This document shows positions 16,759 to 25,690 of a DNA stretch of 64,000 nt, one piece after another. The position numbers and the translations under genes are program-made. The notes under the pieces are model-generated. The model saw only the letters and a program-made list of their open reading frames with translations. It did not search any database and was not told where the DNA came from. The first letter of the stretch is position 1, and each line of letters begins with the position of its first letter. Origin of the DNA: CALITV01 sp964415795 (lineage in GTDB: Bacteria > UBP6 > UBA1177 > JAKLFG01); contig CAYQBN010000008.1 of NCBI GenBank assembly GCA_964415795.1, positions 90,103-154,102 on the forward strand, given 5' to 3'.

Positions 16759-18307
16759 CGTTCGGCGCCTCTATCTTGCTGAAGTCGAACAGCGTATCGG
16801 CATCGGGCACACCGGTGCGGCGTGCAATCGTCTTGCCATTGAGTTCGTCTATGTACATCTGGAGACCGTAGCGTATCTGCCGCGCTCGACGCAGACTGAG
16901 CTCTGCGTTCTTCGCGAACGACTCGGTATCGGCCTCGCTCTGGATATCGGCGAGCGTGTGATAACCGCGCTCGGCGAGATACGCCGCCATCTCCTCGTTC
17001 ACCCCCTTGATCGTGGTGACCGGCACATTGAGCTTTTCCTCGAGTTCTTTGTCTATCTCGATGGTGCCCATCCCCTTTTCGAGCATCTCTTTCGCCTGCG
17101 CGATGATGCTCTGCGCCCGCTCAGCGGTGACATTCGGTATCTCGGCAAGCGCCGCCGGATCGGCATGAACGATGTCCTCGAGCGTCGTATAGCCGAGTTT
17201 GATGAACGAGTCGGCCATCGATTCGTCCACTCCCTCGATGAACAGAAGACGGCGACGTGCCTCTTCGAGCATCATCTGCATCTGGCTCTCGCTCTGGATA
17301 TCGATGCTCCATCCGGTAAGCTGGCTGGCGAGCCGCACATTCTCACCGCCGCGGCCGATCGCGATGGAGAGCTGATCATCGGAGACGATGACATCCATCG
17401 AGTGCTCCTCCTCGTCTATGATGATCTGCGTCACCTCGACGGGACTCAGCGTATTACAGATGTAGCGTACCGGATCACTGTCCCACGGCACGATGTCTAT
17501 CTTCTCGCCCGAAAGTTCGTGCACGATGTTCTGGATGCGCGATCCCTTGAGCCCGACACACGCGCCGACCGGGTCCACATCGTGGTCTATCGAGCGGACC
17601 GCTATCTTCGATCGATGTCCCGGATCGCGCGCAACGCCCTCTATCTTCACGATGCCCTCGGCGATCTCGGGCACCTCTATCTCGAACAGTTTGACGAGGA
17701 AAAGCGTATTGACGCGACTGAGGATTATGTTGCACCCCTGCGTCGTCTTCACGACATCGTGGATAAGCGCCTTGATGCGCTCGTTGACCTTGAACTTGTC
17801 GGTCGGTATCTGCTGGTTGAAGGGCAGGAACGCCTCGGCCTTGCCGATGTCCACCACCAACCCGCCGCGCTCGTACCGGCGCACCGTACCGGTCACGATC
17901 TCGTTCTTGCGGTCCTTGAACTCCTCGAAGATGATGTCGCCTTCGACCGTCTTTATCTTCTGGACGAGCACCTGTTTGGCGACCTGCGCCGCGATGCGGC
18001 CGAGTTCCGAGGGCTCCATCTTGATGCCGAGCGTGTCGCCCGGCTGGGCATCGGGATTGAGCTCGCGTGCCGCCTCGAGCGATATCTCGAAGTCTTCGTC
18101 GCGCACCGTCTCGACGACCTCGCGGAAGTAAAAGGCCTGCAGTTCACCGGTCGCATCGTCGTAAATGATGTCTATGTCGGCATCGGCACCCAACTTTTTC
18201 TGAACCGCCTTGTAGAAGGCATCCTTGACGATGTCGATCATCGTCGCCCGGTCAATGCCTTTCATCTTCACGAGTTGGTCAATGAGTTCCTTGAGATTGA
18301 AATCCAT
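16730..18307 (-). CDS. nusA: Transcription termination/antitermination factor NusA
   Basis: NusA (525 residues from the chosen ATG at 18307) binds RNA polymerase and nascent RNA. The N-terminal domain begins MDFNLKELIDQLVKMKGI. An S1 domain follows (EIVTGTVRRYERGGLVVDIGKAEAFLP, about 130-200). Two KH domains then include VGACVGLKGSRIQNIVHEL and AIGRGGENVRLASQLTGW. Two helix-hairpin-helix-like acidic repeats complete the protein (VDESMADSFIKLGYTTLEDI and VNEEMAAYLAERGYHTLADI). AGGAG lies 8 nt upstream. The rimP stop and nusA start share one base (TGATG), so translation is coupled. Confidence 0.97.
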   Translation of the reverse strand: MDFNLKELIDQLVKMKGIDRATMIDIVKDAFYKAVQKKLGADADIDIIYDDATGELQAFYFREVVETVRDEDFEISLEAARELNPDAQPGDTLGIKMEPSELGRIAAQVAKQVLVQKIKTVEGDIIFEEFKDRKNEIVTGTVRRYERGGLVVDIGKAEAFLPFNQQIPTDKFKVNERIKALIHDVVKTTQGCNIILSRVNTLFLVKLFEIEVPEIAEGIVKIEGVARDPGHRSKIAVRSIDHDVDPVGACVGLKGSRIQNIVHELSGEKIDIVPWDSDPVRYICNTLSPVEVTQIIIDEEEHSMDVIVSDDQLSIAIGRGGENVRLASQLTGWSIDIQSESQMQMMLEEARRRLLFIEGVDESMADSFIKLGYTTLEDIVHADPAALAEIPNVTAERAQSIIAQAKEMLEKGMGTIEIDKELEEKLNVPVTTIKGVNEEMAAYLAERGYHTLADIQSEADTESFAKNAELSLRRARQIRYGLQMYIDELNGKTIARRTGVPDADTLFDFSKIEAPNDGGSGGEEK

Positions 18308-18783
18308 CACCGCTCTCCTTCCCAAATCAGGTTGATACGCTTAACCCACCCTCGTGCGATCGTTACGACCGCGCCTTCCTCCGTCCGCACCGAAAACGAT
18401 CCGCCCTCACCGTCGACCATCTCGAGCCGGCCGGTCACCTTGCGGCGTCCCTCGATCTTTTCGGCGAGGGCGACCTGTACTCGTTTTCCGACGAATCGCG
18501 GCAGTTCCTCCCACCGGCGAACGGGACGGTCGAGCCCCGGAGAACTTATCTCGAGATGGTAGCGGAAATCGAATCCCTCTTGCGTGTCGAGAAACGCAGA
18601 GACAATCGGCGAAAGTGCGGCGCAATCGTCTACTGTCACCGCCGTTCCATCGCGGCGGTCCACATAGATGCGAAGCACATCGCCGGCGCGATGCGGCAGT
18701 TCCACCTCGATGATCGTAAGCCCTTTCGCCGCAGCGACCGGTTCGAGTTTTTCGACGAGCGCCCGTTCGCGCGCTCCCCACAT
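18307..18783 (-). CDS. rimP: Ribosome maturation factor RimP
   Basis: RimP (158 residues) assists 30S assembly. The RimP_N domain includes GLTIIEVELPHRAGDVLRIYVDR, and the signature EISSPGLDRPVR lies near residue 82. The SH3-like C-terminal domain contains RFVGKRVQVAL and a WVKRINLIWE end. I place the start at ATG 18783 because GAGGGAG sits 6 nt upstream. An ATG at 18798 would follow a T-run directly and have no ribosome binding site. First gene of the translation operon; a terminator-like hairpin immediately precedes it. Confidence 0.94.
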   Translation of the reverse strand: MWGARERALVEKLEPVAAAKGLTIIEVELPHRAGDVLRIYVDRRDGTAVTVDDCAALSPIVSAFLDTQEGFDFRYHLEISSPGLDRPVRRWEELPRFVGKRVQVALAEKIEGRRKVTGRLEMVDGEGGSFSVRTEEGAVVTIARGWVKRINLIWEGER

Positions 18784-18798
18784 GACGATCTCCCTCAT

Positions 18799-18826
18799 AA
18801 AAAAAACGGCGGGACCGTCATCCCGC
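18799..18826 (-). promoter_or_regulatory. Terminator-like leader hairpin upstream of rimP
   Basis: On the minus strand GCGGGA, a TGACGG loop and TCCCGC form a 6-bp GC-rich stem, followed after two bases (CG) by eight T residues ending at the rimP leader. No leftward gene lies upstream within the window, so it is not an ordinary end-of-gene terminator. A TATAGA at 18831-18836 on the minus strand could be a -10 box placing the RNA start at the stem itself. It may be an attenuator, possibly NusA-sensitive, or a 5' protective hairpin. Confidence 0.45.
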
Positions 18827-18924
18827 TCGCTCTATACCGAGGATCAGGCACAATGAACCGTTCATCCGCGGCGTTTCTTACCATGAAACGAAGGAAAAGC
18901 AAGGATTTTCTTTTCCTCAATAAA

Positions 18925-18953
18925 TTGACTTCGCCTCATCGCCACGCTACTAT
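18925..18953 (+). promoter_or_regulatory. Sigma70-like promoter for the Lgt-propeller-AraC gene
   Basis: TTGACT and TACTAT are separated by an ideal 17 bp and lie about 42 bp before the ATG at 18995. This is the best promoter match I found in the window. Confidence 0.65.
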
Positions 18954-18994
18954 GATGCAACCGTAAAAAACGGGGTTGCGATGGCCGTTTCCCA

Positions 18995-21900
18995 ATGAAT
19001 ATCAACATCTTCAAGCCATTCTTCGAGGCTGTCGGGGTCCCCTACATCGGGCCTTATTTTACCATCCTCCTCTTTTGCTTCGTGCTCGCCTTTCCGCTTA
19101 CGGCCTTCCTCGCACCGCGTTTCTCTCTGAAAAGTTACCGCCTCCTCGTCATGACCGCGGTGGCCATAGCCGCGAGTCTCTTCGGGTCGAAACTCTTCCA
19201 CCTCCTGTTCGACGAACAGTGGAACCGCTACACCCAGATTCTTCACGAGCAAGGACTCCTTGCATTCATCGTCACCGCATTCGATCCGGTAAGCGCTGGC
19301 CATGTCTTCTACGGCGGCCTCGCCGCGGCCTACGGCGCATCGTATGTCCTCGTGCGGCATCTGTGGAGGGAACCGACGGGACGCTATGCCGATGTGGCCG
19401 CATTTCCCATCGCGCTCGGGTTGGCACTCGCACGGATCGGCTGTTTCCTTGCGGGATGCTGTTTCGGCAGACCGACTCCTATCCTCGGCGTATCGTTCCC
19501 CCCCTTTTCGCCTGCCGCAAACGAACTCTACCTCCAAGGCATCGTAGATTCCTATTTGGAACCGACCCCGCCGCTCGTACCGACCCAACTCCTCGAATCG
19601 GCCGTAGCCTTCGCCATTTTCTTCTATCTGATCGCCAACCTGCGCCACATACCTGAACGGAAACCCGGCTTCTTCATGATGACGCTCCTTTTCTGGTATG
19701 CCATCGCTCGTTTCTTCCTCGAATTCTTTCGTGCCGATCTCCGAGGCAGTGTTCTCTGGCTCTCGACAAGCCAATGGATATCGCTTCTTATCCTCCTCGC
19801 CCTCTGGCGTATCCAGAAACGAACGAACCCGGCCAAAAAAGTTGGTTCGGCAACATCGGTCTGTCTCGCTCTACTCTTCTTTTCTGCCCCGCTCCTCGCG
19901 CTTCCTCCCGACAAACCGCTCCGCCACCTTGTTACTCAACGGTGGAGCGCCGCCGAGGGGCTTCCCCATCTTTCGATAGCGGCAATCGCTCAAACCCCCG
20001 ACCATCTCATGTGGCTTGCGACACCGAACGGGATCGTCCGATTCGACGGCGGTACCTTCTTCACTTTTGGAGAATCGCACATACGTGGCCTTGCCGATCC
20101 CCGCATCACCGCCCTTGTGGTCGCTCGAAACGGTGCCCTTTGGGCCGGGACGGAGGGAGGCGATATTCTCCGGTACCACCGTGACGACGGCCTTACCCTC
20201 TTCAACCGATTCCGTTCCCTCGATCTCCCGGCCACCGCCATCACCGGTCTCGTGGCTACTCCCGACGCCGTGTATGCGGCGACTGCCGGCGGTGTCGTCC
20301 GTATGACCGACAAGAAGTGGGAGAAGATAAAGACACACGACGGCGCGGCTCCTCTCATCGCCGCTCCGCCGAACAAGGACATGCTGATCGCACTCTCCGG
20401 CCCCGATCTGGTCATTTTCGAGGGAGATCGCACTGAACGCATCACTCTTTCGCGGCTCGCCGGACGCACGGTAACCGCCGTCTCCTTCGACGATCGAGGC
20501 CGTCTCTGGATAGGTACCGATCAAGGAGAGATCGTCCGTCTCGAACACCTCGCCGACGCATCGGGGAACACGCTACGCGCTCCCGACGGCGCAACGATCA
20601 CCGCTTTCGCCCCCGAGGGAGAAACGATGTGGGTTGGGACACGCGGCAAAGGACTTCTTCGCATCGCTCACGGCGATAAAACGAACGCTTTCAGCGAGAA
20701 AGATGGGCTTGCCGGAGCGAGCGTCCGCGCACTTTTCTGTGACGGCGAAGCGCTTTGGGTTGCCGCCGAGAGCGGGCTCCAACGGTTCAGCGATGGTCCT
20801 GCGATAACGATCACCACTCAAGACGGTCTTTCGAGCAGTCTCGTTTACGGCCTCGCGCAGGCGTCCGACGGTACCCTCTGGGTCGGCACCCGCGGGGGCG
20901 GTCTCAACCGGATACGAAATGGTGAGGTGACCGTCTACACCACGAAGAACGGCCTTCCGAGCGACTTTATCGGCGGACTCTTCCTCGATGAGGACGGCAC
21001 CTTGTGGAGCGGCACGAGCGGAGGCCTCGTTTCTTTGCGTCCCTCCGGCACAATGACGACCTATACCGACCGCGACGGACTCTCCCATCCCATCGTCAGC
21101 GCCATCCTCCGCGATCGGCACCGAAACCTCTGGGTCGGAACCATCGCCGGCGACATGCATCTGTTCACGCCGAACGCCGGACACCGGCCGTTCCGTGTTT
21201 TCATGCTCGATCGGATAGCCACCAACCGCCAGATCCACCAGATATTCGAGGACCGCTCTGGACGGCTCTGGGTCGCCGGACAGTTTGGCCTCGCCCTCTT
21301 CAACCAAGGATATGTGAAATTCTGGGGAACCGACGAGGGGCTCCCCAACCCAGTTATTCTCACTGTGGCCGAAGATCGAGATCTCAACATCTGGGCAGGT
21401 GTATATCATAGCGGCATCGTTCTCTTACGCGACGGCCATATCCGCATCTTCTCCCCTCGACGCGGCCTCCCCGCATCCGATATCTTCGCCATTCTGTTCG
21501 ACGACGAGCGGGATCGCATGTGGCTCGCAAGCGATAACGGCATATTCCACCTTTCCCGGATGGCTCTCCTCGAACATCTGGAGAAGGAGAGACCGGCACC
21601 GGTCGTCTCCTTCATCGGCCCTGCCGAAGGAGCCACGGCGAGCGAATGCAGCGGCGGTGTTCATCCGACGGCGATCAAAGGAAAAGACGGGAAATTCTAC
21701 TTTTCGACGCTCGGCGGGATCGTCGTTGTGGATCCCGCGGCCGTCGGAGACCGTCCCTCTCTGCCGCTCGCCTACATCGCGCACATCGACGCCGGATCGG
21801 GCCCGATACTCCCCTCTCGGGAGATACGGCTTCCCGCCGATCGCCGAGATCTTACCTTCGAATTCGGCACCATTGGATTCGAACACCGGAGAAAGCCGAT

Positions 21901-22681
21901 CTTCCGCTACCGTCTTGACGGAAAAGATGCCGCGTGGCGGGAAACCGAAGAACGGCGTATCCGTTATGACGATCTCACGCCGGGGACCTATCATTTCATC
22001 GTACAAACGAGTCTTGATCGTCGGAACTACGGCGCCGCCGATGAGATAATACTCGTCATCGGCGATGACCGTCGTCCAATCTACTGGACACTTGGCGTCG
22101 GGACGCTTATGCTGCTGGTATCGTCATTTCTTTTCGTTCTCTTCAGGGCACGCCGCCGCCGCATCGAGACACCCGCCCTTTCGACTCCGACATCTGAACC
22201 CCCTCTGAGCCCTCCTCCCGCCGCCGCCATTTCCGAGAATCGAACCTCCGACACGACCCCGGTTCCCGAAAAACAACGCTACGAAAAAAGCCGCCTCGAC
22301 GACGAAACGGCAAGTAATCTCCTCGCCCTTCTTCTTGATAAGATGGAGAACGAGAAACTCTACAAGGACCCCGACATCACCCTTCCCACCCTCGCTGAGC
22401 GAATCGGGATGTCACACCACATCCTCTCCCAGATCATCAACGACCGTTTAGGCAAGAATTTCAACACCTTCATCAACGAATACCGCGTCGCTGAGGTCTG
22501 CCGGATGCTCGAGAATCCCGAGAATCGTGACAAACTACTTGCAATTGCTTATGATTCTGGATTCCGCTCAAAAAGCACCTTCAACGCCTTTTTTAAGAAG
22601 TGCACCGGAAAGACCCCTTCGGAGTATCGAAAGAGCCTCGATGGCGGCGAAGTGCCAGACCATGGAGAAATGCAAGACTAA
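18995..22681 (+). CDS. Lgt-family membrane domain fused to propeller/Y_Y_Y sensor and AraC-type regulator
   Basis: One uninterrupted 1228-residue frame. Residues 1-275 form an Lgt-like multi-helix membrane domain with LARIGCFLAGCCFGRPT, VPTQLLESA and RFFLEFFRADLRG. The canonical HGGL is FYGGL and the usual asparagine in GRIGN is cysteine, so diacylglyceryl transferase activity is doubtful. A hydrophobic segment near 285-305 precedes a seven-bladed-type propeller of repeats such as LWIGT/LWVGTRGGGL (about 310-890), the classic two-component-regulator propeller. A Y_Y_Y-like domain (FRYRLDGKDAAWRE, about 950-1025) precedes a transmembrane helix at about 1029-1050. A Pro-rich linker then leads to an AraC HTH (about 1108-1217, ending FFKKCTGKTPSEYRKSL). 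Topology would place the propeller outside and the HTH inside. No histidine kinase is present. It is likely a membrane-bound one-component regulator, perhaps of the pilus cluster downstream. A five-codon frame (18981-18998) overlaps its ATG. Confidence 0.85.
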   Translation: MNINIFKPFFEAVGVPYIGPYFTILLFCFVLAFPLTAFLAPRFSLKSYRLLVMTAVAIAASLFGSKLFHLLFDEQWNRYTQILHEQGLLAFIVTAFDPVSAGHVFYGGLAAAYGASYVLVRHLWREPTGRYADVAAFPIALGLALARIGCFLAGCCFGRPTPILGVSFPPFSPAANELYLQGIVDSYLEPTPPLVPTQLLESAVAFAIFFYLIANLRHIPERKPGFFMMTLLFWYAIARFFLEFFRADLRGSVLWLSTSQWISLLILLALWRIQKRTNPAKKVGSATSVCLALLFFSAPLLALPPDKPLRHLVTQRWSAAEGLPHLSIAAIAQTPDHLMWLATPNGIVRFDGGTFFTFGESHIRGLADPRITALVVARNGALWAGTEGGDILRYHRDDGLTLFNRFRSLDLPATAITGLVATPDAVYAATAGGVVRMTDKKWEKIKTHDGAAPLIAAPPNKDMLIALSGPDLVIFEGDRTERITLSRLAGRTVTAVSFDDRGRLWIGTDQGEIVRLEHLADASGNTLRAPDGATITAFAPEGETMWVGTRGKGLLRIAHGDKTNAFSEKDGLAGASVRALFCDGEALWVAAESGLQRFSDGPAITITTQDGLSSSLVYGLAQASDGTLWVGTRGGGLNRIRNGEVTVYTTKNGLPSDFIGGLFLDEDGTLWSGTSGGLVSLRPSGTMTTYTDRDGLSHPIVSAILRDRHRNLWVGTIAGDMHLFTPNAGHRPFRVFMLDRIATNRQIHQIFEDRSGRLWVAGQFGLALFNQGYVKFWGTDEGLPNPVILTVAEDRDLNIWAGVYHSGIVLLRDGHIRIFSPRRGLPASDIFAILFDDERDRMWLASDNGIFHLSRMALLEHLEKERPAPVVSFIGPAEGATASECSGGVHPTAIKGKDGKFYFSTLGGIVVVDPAAVGDRPSLPLAYIAHIDAGSGPILPSREIRLPADRRDLTFEFGTIGFEHRRKPIFRYRLDGKDAAWRETEERRIRYDDLTPGTYHFIVQTSLDRRNYGAADEIILVIGDDRRPIYWTLGVGTLMLLVSSFLFVLFRARRRRIETPALSTPTSEPPLSPPPAAAISENRTSDTTPVPEKQRYEKSRLDDETASNLLALLLDKMENEKLYKDPDITLPTLAERIGMSHHILSQIINDRLGKNFNTFINEYRVAEVCRMLENPENRDKLLAIAYDSGFRSKSTFNAFFKKCTGKTPSEYRKSLDGGEVPDHGEMQD

Positions 22682-22693
22682 TCAAATGCTTGC

Positions 22694-22719
22694 ATGTCCA
22701 AAAAGATAACCTTGGACAT
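22694..22719. promoter_or_regulatory. Inverted repeat before the pilin cluster
   Basis: ATGTCCAA and TTGGACAT form a perfect 8-bp inverted repeat with a 10-bp spacer, starting 13 bp after the regulator's stop codon and about 93 bp before the first pilin start. It is followed by ATT rather than a T run, so it is a weak terminator at best. It could be an operator for the pilus operon. Confidence 0.4.
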
Positions 22720-22811
22720 TTATGCCTCTATTATGTGGTTTAGATTTATAGGCCGATACGACATTCTGTAGGATATAGAGCTCAATGAAAAGTGTGACGA
22801 GGGAGGTTTTT

Positions 22812-23465
22812 GTGACGACACGGCGCGGATTCACCATCATCGAACTCATGGTAGTACTTGCCCTTATTGGGCTGGTATCCTACCTTTCGATCCCTCGGGT
22901 CGAAGAGTGGATCGCCCGACAACAGGCCCGCCAGTTCATCTCCCAGTTCATCAGCGATTTCTCGAAAGCGGTTTCCATTTCGCGGGTCAATCAGAATGTG
23001 ACCGGGGAATTCTCGATTGGTGCCGTCATTACCCGCGCCGCGATCTATGTGAATTTCAACGATCCGCGTCGCTATGCCGTGCTCACGCGTACTGAGGCAG
23101 GATCGTCCCCGGTGAACTGGAGCCCTGCCACCGACAATGTCCTCAAGGAGGTGATCCTGCCCGGGAGACTGCAGATATACGATGTCAACCATGTCAACTC
23201 GGGAACTGCGGTGCTTCAATTCACCCCCTCCGGGCAAGTGCGCAATGTCGTGGGGAACCCCATTGCCCCCTTCCAAGAGAACTGCGGCTCTCAAGCATCG
23301 AACAAACTCTACCACGCCCAAGTGGTCCTCCGCGCCAATCTCTACTTTTCCCAGCCACTCTTCTATCGCATCGAGGTGAATACGCTCGGCGAATATCGGG
23401 TATGCATGAGTCTCGGGAACAACACTTTCACCGAAACCGGTGATGTGGAGGTAATGAGTTTATGA
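22812..23465 (+). CDS. FimT/GspH-type minor pseudopilin
   Basis: From GTG at 22812 (GGGAGG 5 nt upstream) the protein has 217 residues and a short leader ending in RRG before FTIIELMVVLALIGLVSYL, the type IV prepilin peptidase site and hydrophobic helix with glutamate at +5. An ATG at 22785 would add nine residues but lacks a good ribosome binding site. The beta-rich C-terminal region (about 80-215) with paired cysteines (ENCGSQ, RVCMSL) fits GspH/FimT minor pilins, which prime pilus or pseudopilus assembly at the inner membrane. It is first of the FimT-PilV-PilW-PilX-PilY1 order and overlaps the next gene by ATGA. Confidence 0.88.
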   Translation: MTTRRGFTIIELMVVLALIGLVSYLSIPRVEEWIARQQARQFISQFISDFSKAVSISRVNQNVTGEFSIGAVITRAAIYVNFNDPRRYAVLTRTEAGSSPVNWSPATDNVLKEVILPGRLQIYDVNHVNSGTAVLQFTPSGQVRNVVGNPIAPFQENCGSQASNKLYHAQVVLRANLYFSQPLFYRIEVNTLGEYRVCMSLGNNTFTETGDVEVMSL

Positions 23466-24013
23466 GAAGAGAATCACTGAAAACAGGTTTTACCTTTCTC
23501 GAAGTTCTCTTTTCGATACTCGTTTTCAGCATCGGGATGCTTGCCTACTTCAACTATCAGGGAAAAGCCTCGGCGATGCTCTTCGAGGCCGAATCTGCCG
23601 ACATAGCCGCTCGCCTAGCCGTTGAGATACCTGAAGAAATCAACAGTCTCACCGAAGACGAGTTCCGAAGCATCGTCGAGGCGGCCGGTACTCTTCCCAC
23701 CGACTGGATGCCCGACAGTGACTTCAAAGCGCTTTCCGACTTTCTCCAGTTTCGCCCCGGGCCACTGTTCGATTCTTTCGGGAACCCCTCCAGCAGCGGT
23801 TATTTTGAACGACAGGTACGCATCACATCGTTTAACGCTCTGACGGGAAGCGACTATCCCGATCTCGATCCGCATGGATCCCTACGGGTGGTCGAGGTGT
23901 GGGTGCGCTGGCCCACCCGTGCCAACACTACGGGTCAGTGCAATGGGGGAATCGACGACACCGCCTGCCACCATGTCGTGACGCGTGCGATAAAGGCCAT
24001 TTACTACTACTAG
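23462..24013 (+). CDS. PilV-type minor pilin
   Basis: A 183-residue protein with leader MRRESLKTG before FTFLEVLFSILVFSIGMLAYF, a type IV prepilin N-terminus; the VLFSILVFSIGMLA segment is typical of PilV. The mature domain has two cysteines late in the sequence (GQCNGG, TACHH). Minor pilins of this class sit near the pilus tip with PilW, PilX and PilY1. The start overlaps the previous stop (ATGA), so the two are co-translated. Confidence 0.86.
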   Translation: MRRESLKTGFTFLEVLFSILVFSIGMLAYFNYQGKASAMLFEAESADIAARLAVEIPEEINSLTEDEFRSIVEAAGTLPTDWMPDSDFKALSDFLQFRPGPLFDSFGNPSSSGYFERQVRITSFNALTGSDYPDLDPHGSLRVVEVWVRWPTRANTTGQCNGGIDDTACHHVVTRAIKAIYYY

Positions 24014-24025
24014 GGGAAAAACGCT

Positions 24026-25069
24026 ATGGACCGACGGAAAGGACCCCAAGGATTCACCTTGATCGAATTGATGATCGCCATCGGTCTCACCCTTTTCGTC
24101 GTCGGCACCTATCTCCGTTTTTTCGGCCACACCGCCCGATACGAGGCGAATAATACCCTCAAAACGGCCGCCATGTTGAAGGGAGAGTATATTGCCGACA
24201 CTCTCGAGAATGCGATTCGCCTGATCGGATTGAGCAACACCAGCCTCGACTTTCGTACAGGGGCCATCATTGCCTCGGCTAATGGTGCCGCCGTCTCGGT
24301 TACCAACGGTGGATACCTGACCGACATCGTTTACTTCACTTTCATTTCACCTTGGGGAGGGCCTGTCACCTCCACCAAAGGAACCCCTCTCGGAGTCGCT
24401 CCTAATTGCACGCTTTTTCCCTCCAATCTCAATTCGATCCTTTCCGGGAATCAGTCTTTCAACATCATCACTAGGGATGGTAAATATGTGGCGACCGCGT
24501 CGATCGACCCAGACGATCAGGGTCAGATCCCCTTTCTCTCTCTCACTCCTTCCGTGAGCGGTTCATGTGCCAGTCTGTTCCCTGCCGAAGGGACCATTAT
24601 TACCGGTCCCAATCGCCAATATAGTCTTACTTACCTCAATGGCATGATCTCCTTATCCTATACGATCCCTCCCGACACGACGACTTTCTCCGTATTTTCG
24701 TACCCTCAAGAAGAGATCCCTTTCTTTACCTTGCAGTTTCTCACTGAGACGGTGGCCTTGAACGGCACGATAACCCGTGCTTGGACCAACGAGGTCAGCG
24801 ATTGTTCGTGGGGAACCTACCCTGCCGATCCCCCTTACCCCGTTTGTTCGACGATAAAAGCCATTCGTTTCGGCTTCGTCGTCACGGCAAGAAGCGATCG
24901 TGTGGAATCAACCGGAACGAACGCTTTTAGCTATTGTTTCTTCCAAGACAGCACCGGCAACGATGTGTGCTACTCGGCCGCCCCCAATACCGGCAAGCGA
25001 TACGCCGCCTTCTCACGGGTCGTCCACCTGCGGAACTACGACTATCTGAAACAACATCTCTTGGAGTGA
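24026..25069 (+). CDS. PilW-type minor pilin
   Basis: A 347-residue prepilin with leader MDRRKGPQG before FTLIELMIAIGLTLFVVGTYLRFF. The glutamate at +5 and the length match PilW. The helix continues through NTLKTAAMLKGEYIADTLENAIRLIG, followed by a large beta-rich domain with cysteine pairs (APNCTLF, GSCASLF, DCSWGTY, PVCST, YCFF, DVCYS) that probably form disulfides. It lies 12 bp after PilV and 4 bp before PilX. Confidence 0.86.
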   Translation: MDRRKGPQGFTLIELMIAIGLTLFVVGTYLRFFGHTARYEANNTLKTAAMLKGEYIADTLENAIRLIGLSNTSLDFRTGAIIASANGAAVSVTNGGYLTDIVYFTFISPWGGPVTSTKGTPLGVAPNCTLFPSNLNSILSGNQSFNIITRDGKYVATASIDPDDQGQIPFLSLTPSVSGSCASLFPAEGTIITGPNRQYSLTYLNGMISLSYTIPPDTTTFSVFSYPQEEIPFFTLQFLTETVALNGTITRAWTNEVSDCSWGTYPADPPYPVCSTIKAIRFGFVVTARSDRVESTGTNAFSYCFFQDSTGNDVCYSAAPNTGKRYAAFSRVVHLRNYDYLKQHLLE

Positions 25070-25073
25070 CGCC

Positions 25074-25673
25074 ATGTTGAGGGAACGCCGCCATATCCAC
25101 TATGTTTTTAAGGATCTCCTTTGGCGTCGACAGGGCATCGCGGTCTTCATGGCGGCACTCATCCTTCTTTCAGTGAGCATCCTAGCCCTCTCGACGATGA
25201 CCCGCATCTCGGAGACGAGCCAACGGGCAGGGCAGGCACTCGCGGCACGCAAACTGGCACTCATCGCGGACGCCGGCGTCCGCGTTGCACTGGCCGATAT
25301 CACAGATCAATTTTTCGCGGCGCCCGGATCTCCCGACACCATCTTTGTGAACGCGACAAACTCCTCCGGCGATCCGACACCCCGACTCTTGGTGGACCGC
25401 TCCAACGGTACTCCCGGGGTTCCTCTCTTCGGGTACCGCGCAAAGGCGAGCATCCTACTCATCGGCGACGGAACCACGGTACTCCCCGGGTCGGAGTTCC
25501 CGGTCTCCGCCAACTATACCTGTTATCATGTAACGGTCGATGTGACCGATATTCTTGCCATGGGAAGCACTGTGGACAGCAACGCCGGATCGCCGACCGG
25601 ATACAGTGGTTACTATTACGGTGCGATGAAAAGCGTCGGGCTGACCACCTGCCTGAAGAAAAGGAATAATTGA
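25074..25673 (+). CDS. PilX-like minor pilin component
   Basis: A 199-residue protein with a basic start and a single long hydrophobic helix after WRRQG (IAVFMAALILLSVSILALSTM). This matches the less canonical N-terminus of PilX, which lacks the FTLIE motif. ETSQRAGQALAARKLALIADAGVRVALADI, an amphipathic helix of the PilX type, follows. GGAG lies 8 nt upstream. Position between PilW and PilY1 is the usual place of PilX. Sequence identity alone would not fix this; the order of genes does. Confidence 0.75.
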   Translation: MLRERRHIHYVFKDLLWRRQGIAVFMAALILLSVSILALSTMTRISETSQRAGQALAARKLALIADAGVRVALADITDQFFAAPGSPDTIFVNATNSSGDPTPRLLVDRSNGTPGVPLFGYRAKASILLIGDGTTVLPGSEFPVSANYTCYHVTVDVTDILAMGSTVDSNAGSPTGYSGYYYGAMKSVGLTTCLKKRNN

Positions 25674-25690
25674 GACAGGGAGATATGGTG

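Noticed and set aside
18995..19820. Annotating the Lgt-like part as the cell's canonical lgt gene
   Set aside because: The frame continues without break into propeller and AraC domains, and key residues (HGGL histidine, GRIGN asparagine) are changed. A genuine lgt is expected elsewhere.
22712..22734. TTGGAC...TATTAT as a sigma70 promoter for the pilus operon
   Set aside because: The spacer is only 11 bp. A sigma54-type GG-N10-GC was also tested at this place and the GG-to-GC distance is 8 bp, so neither fits.
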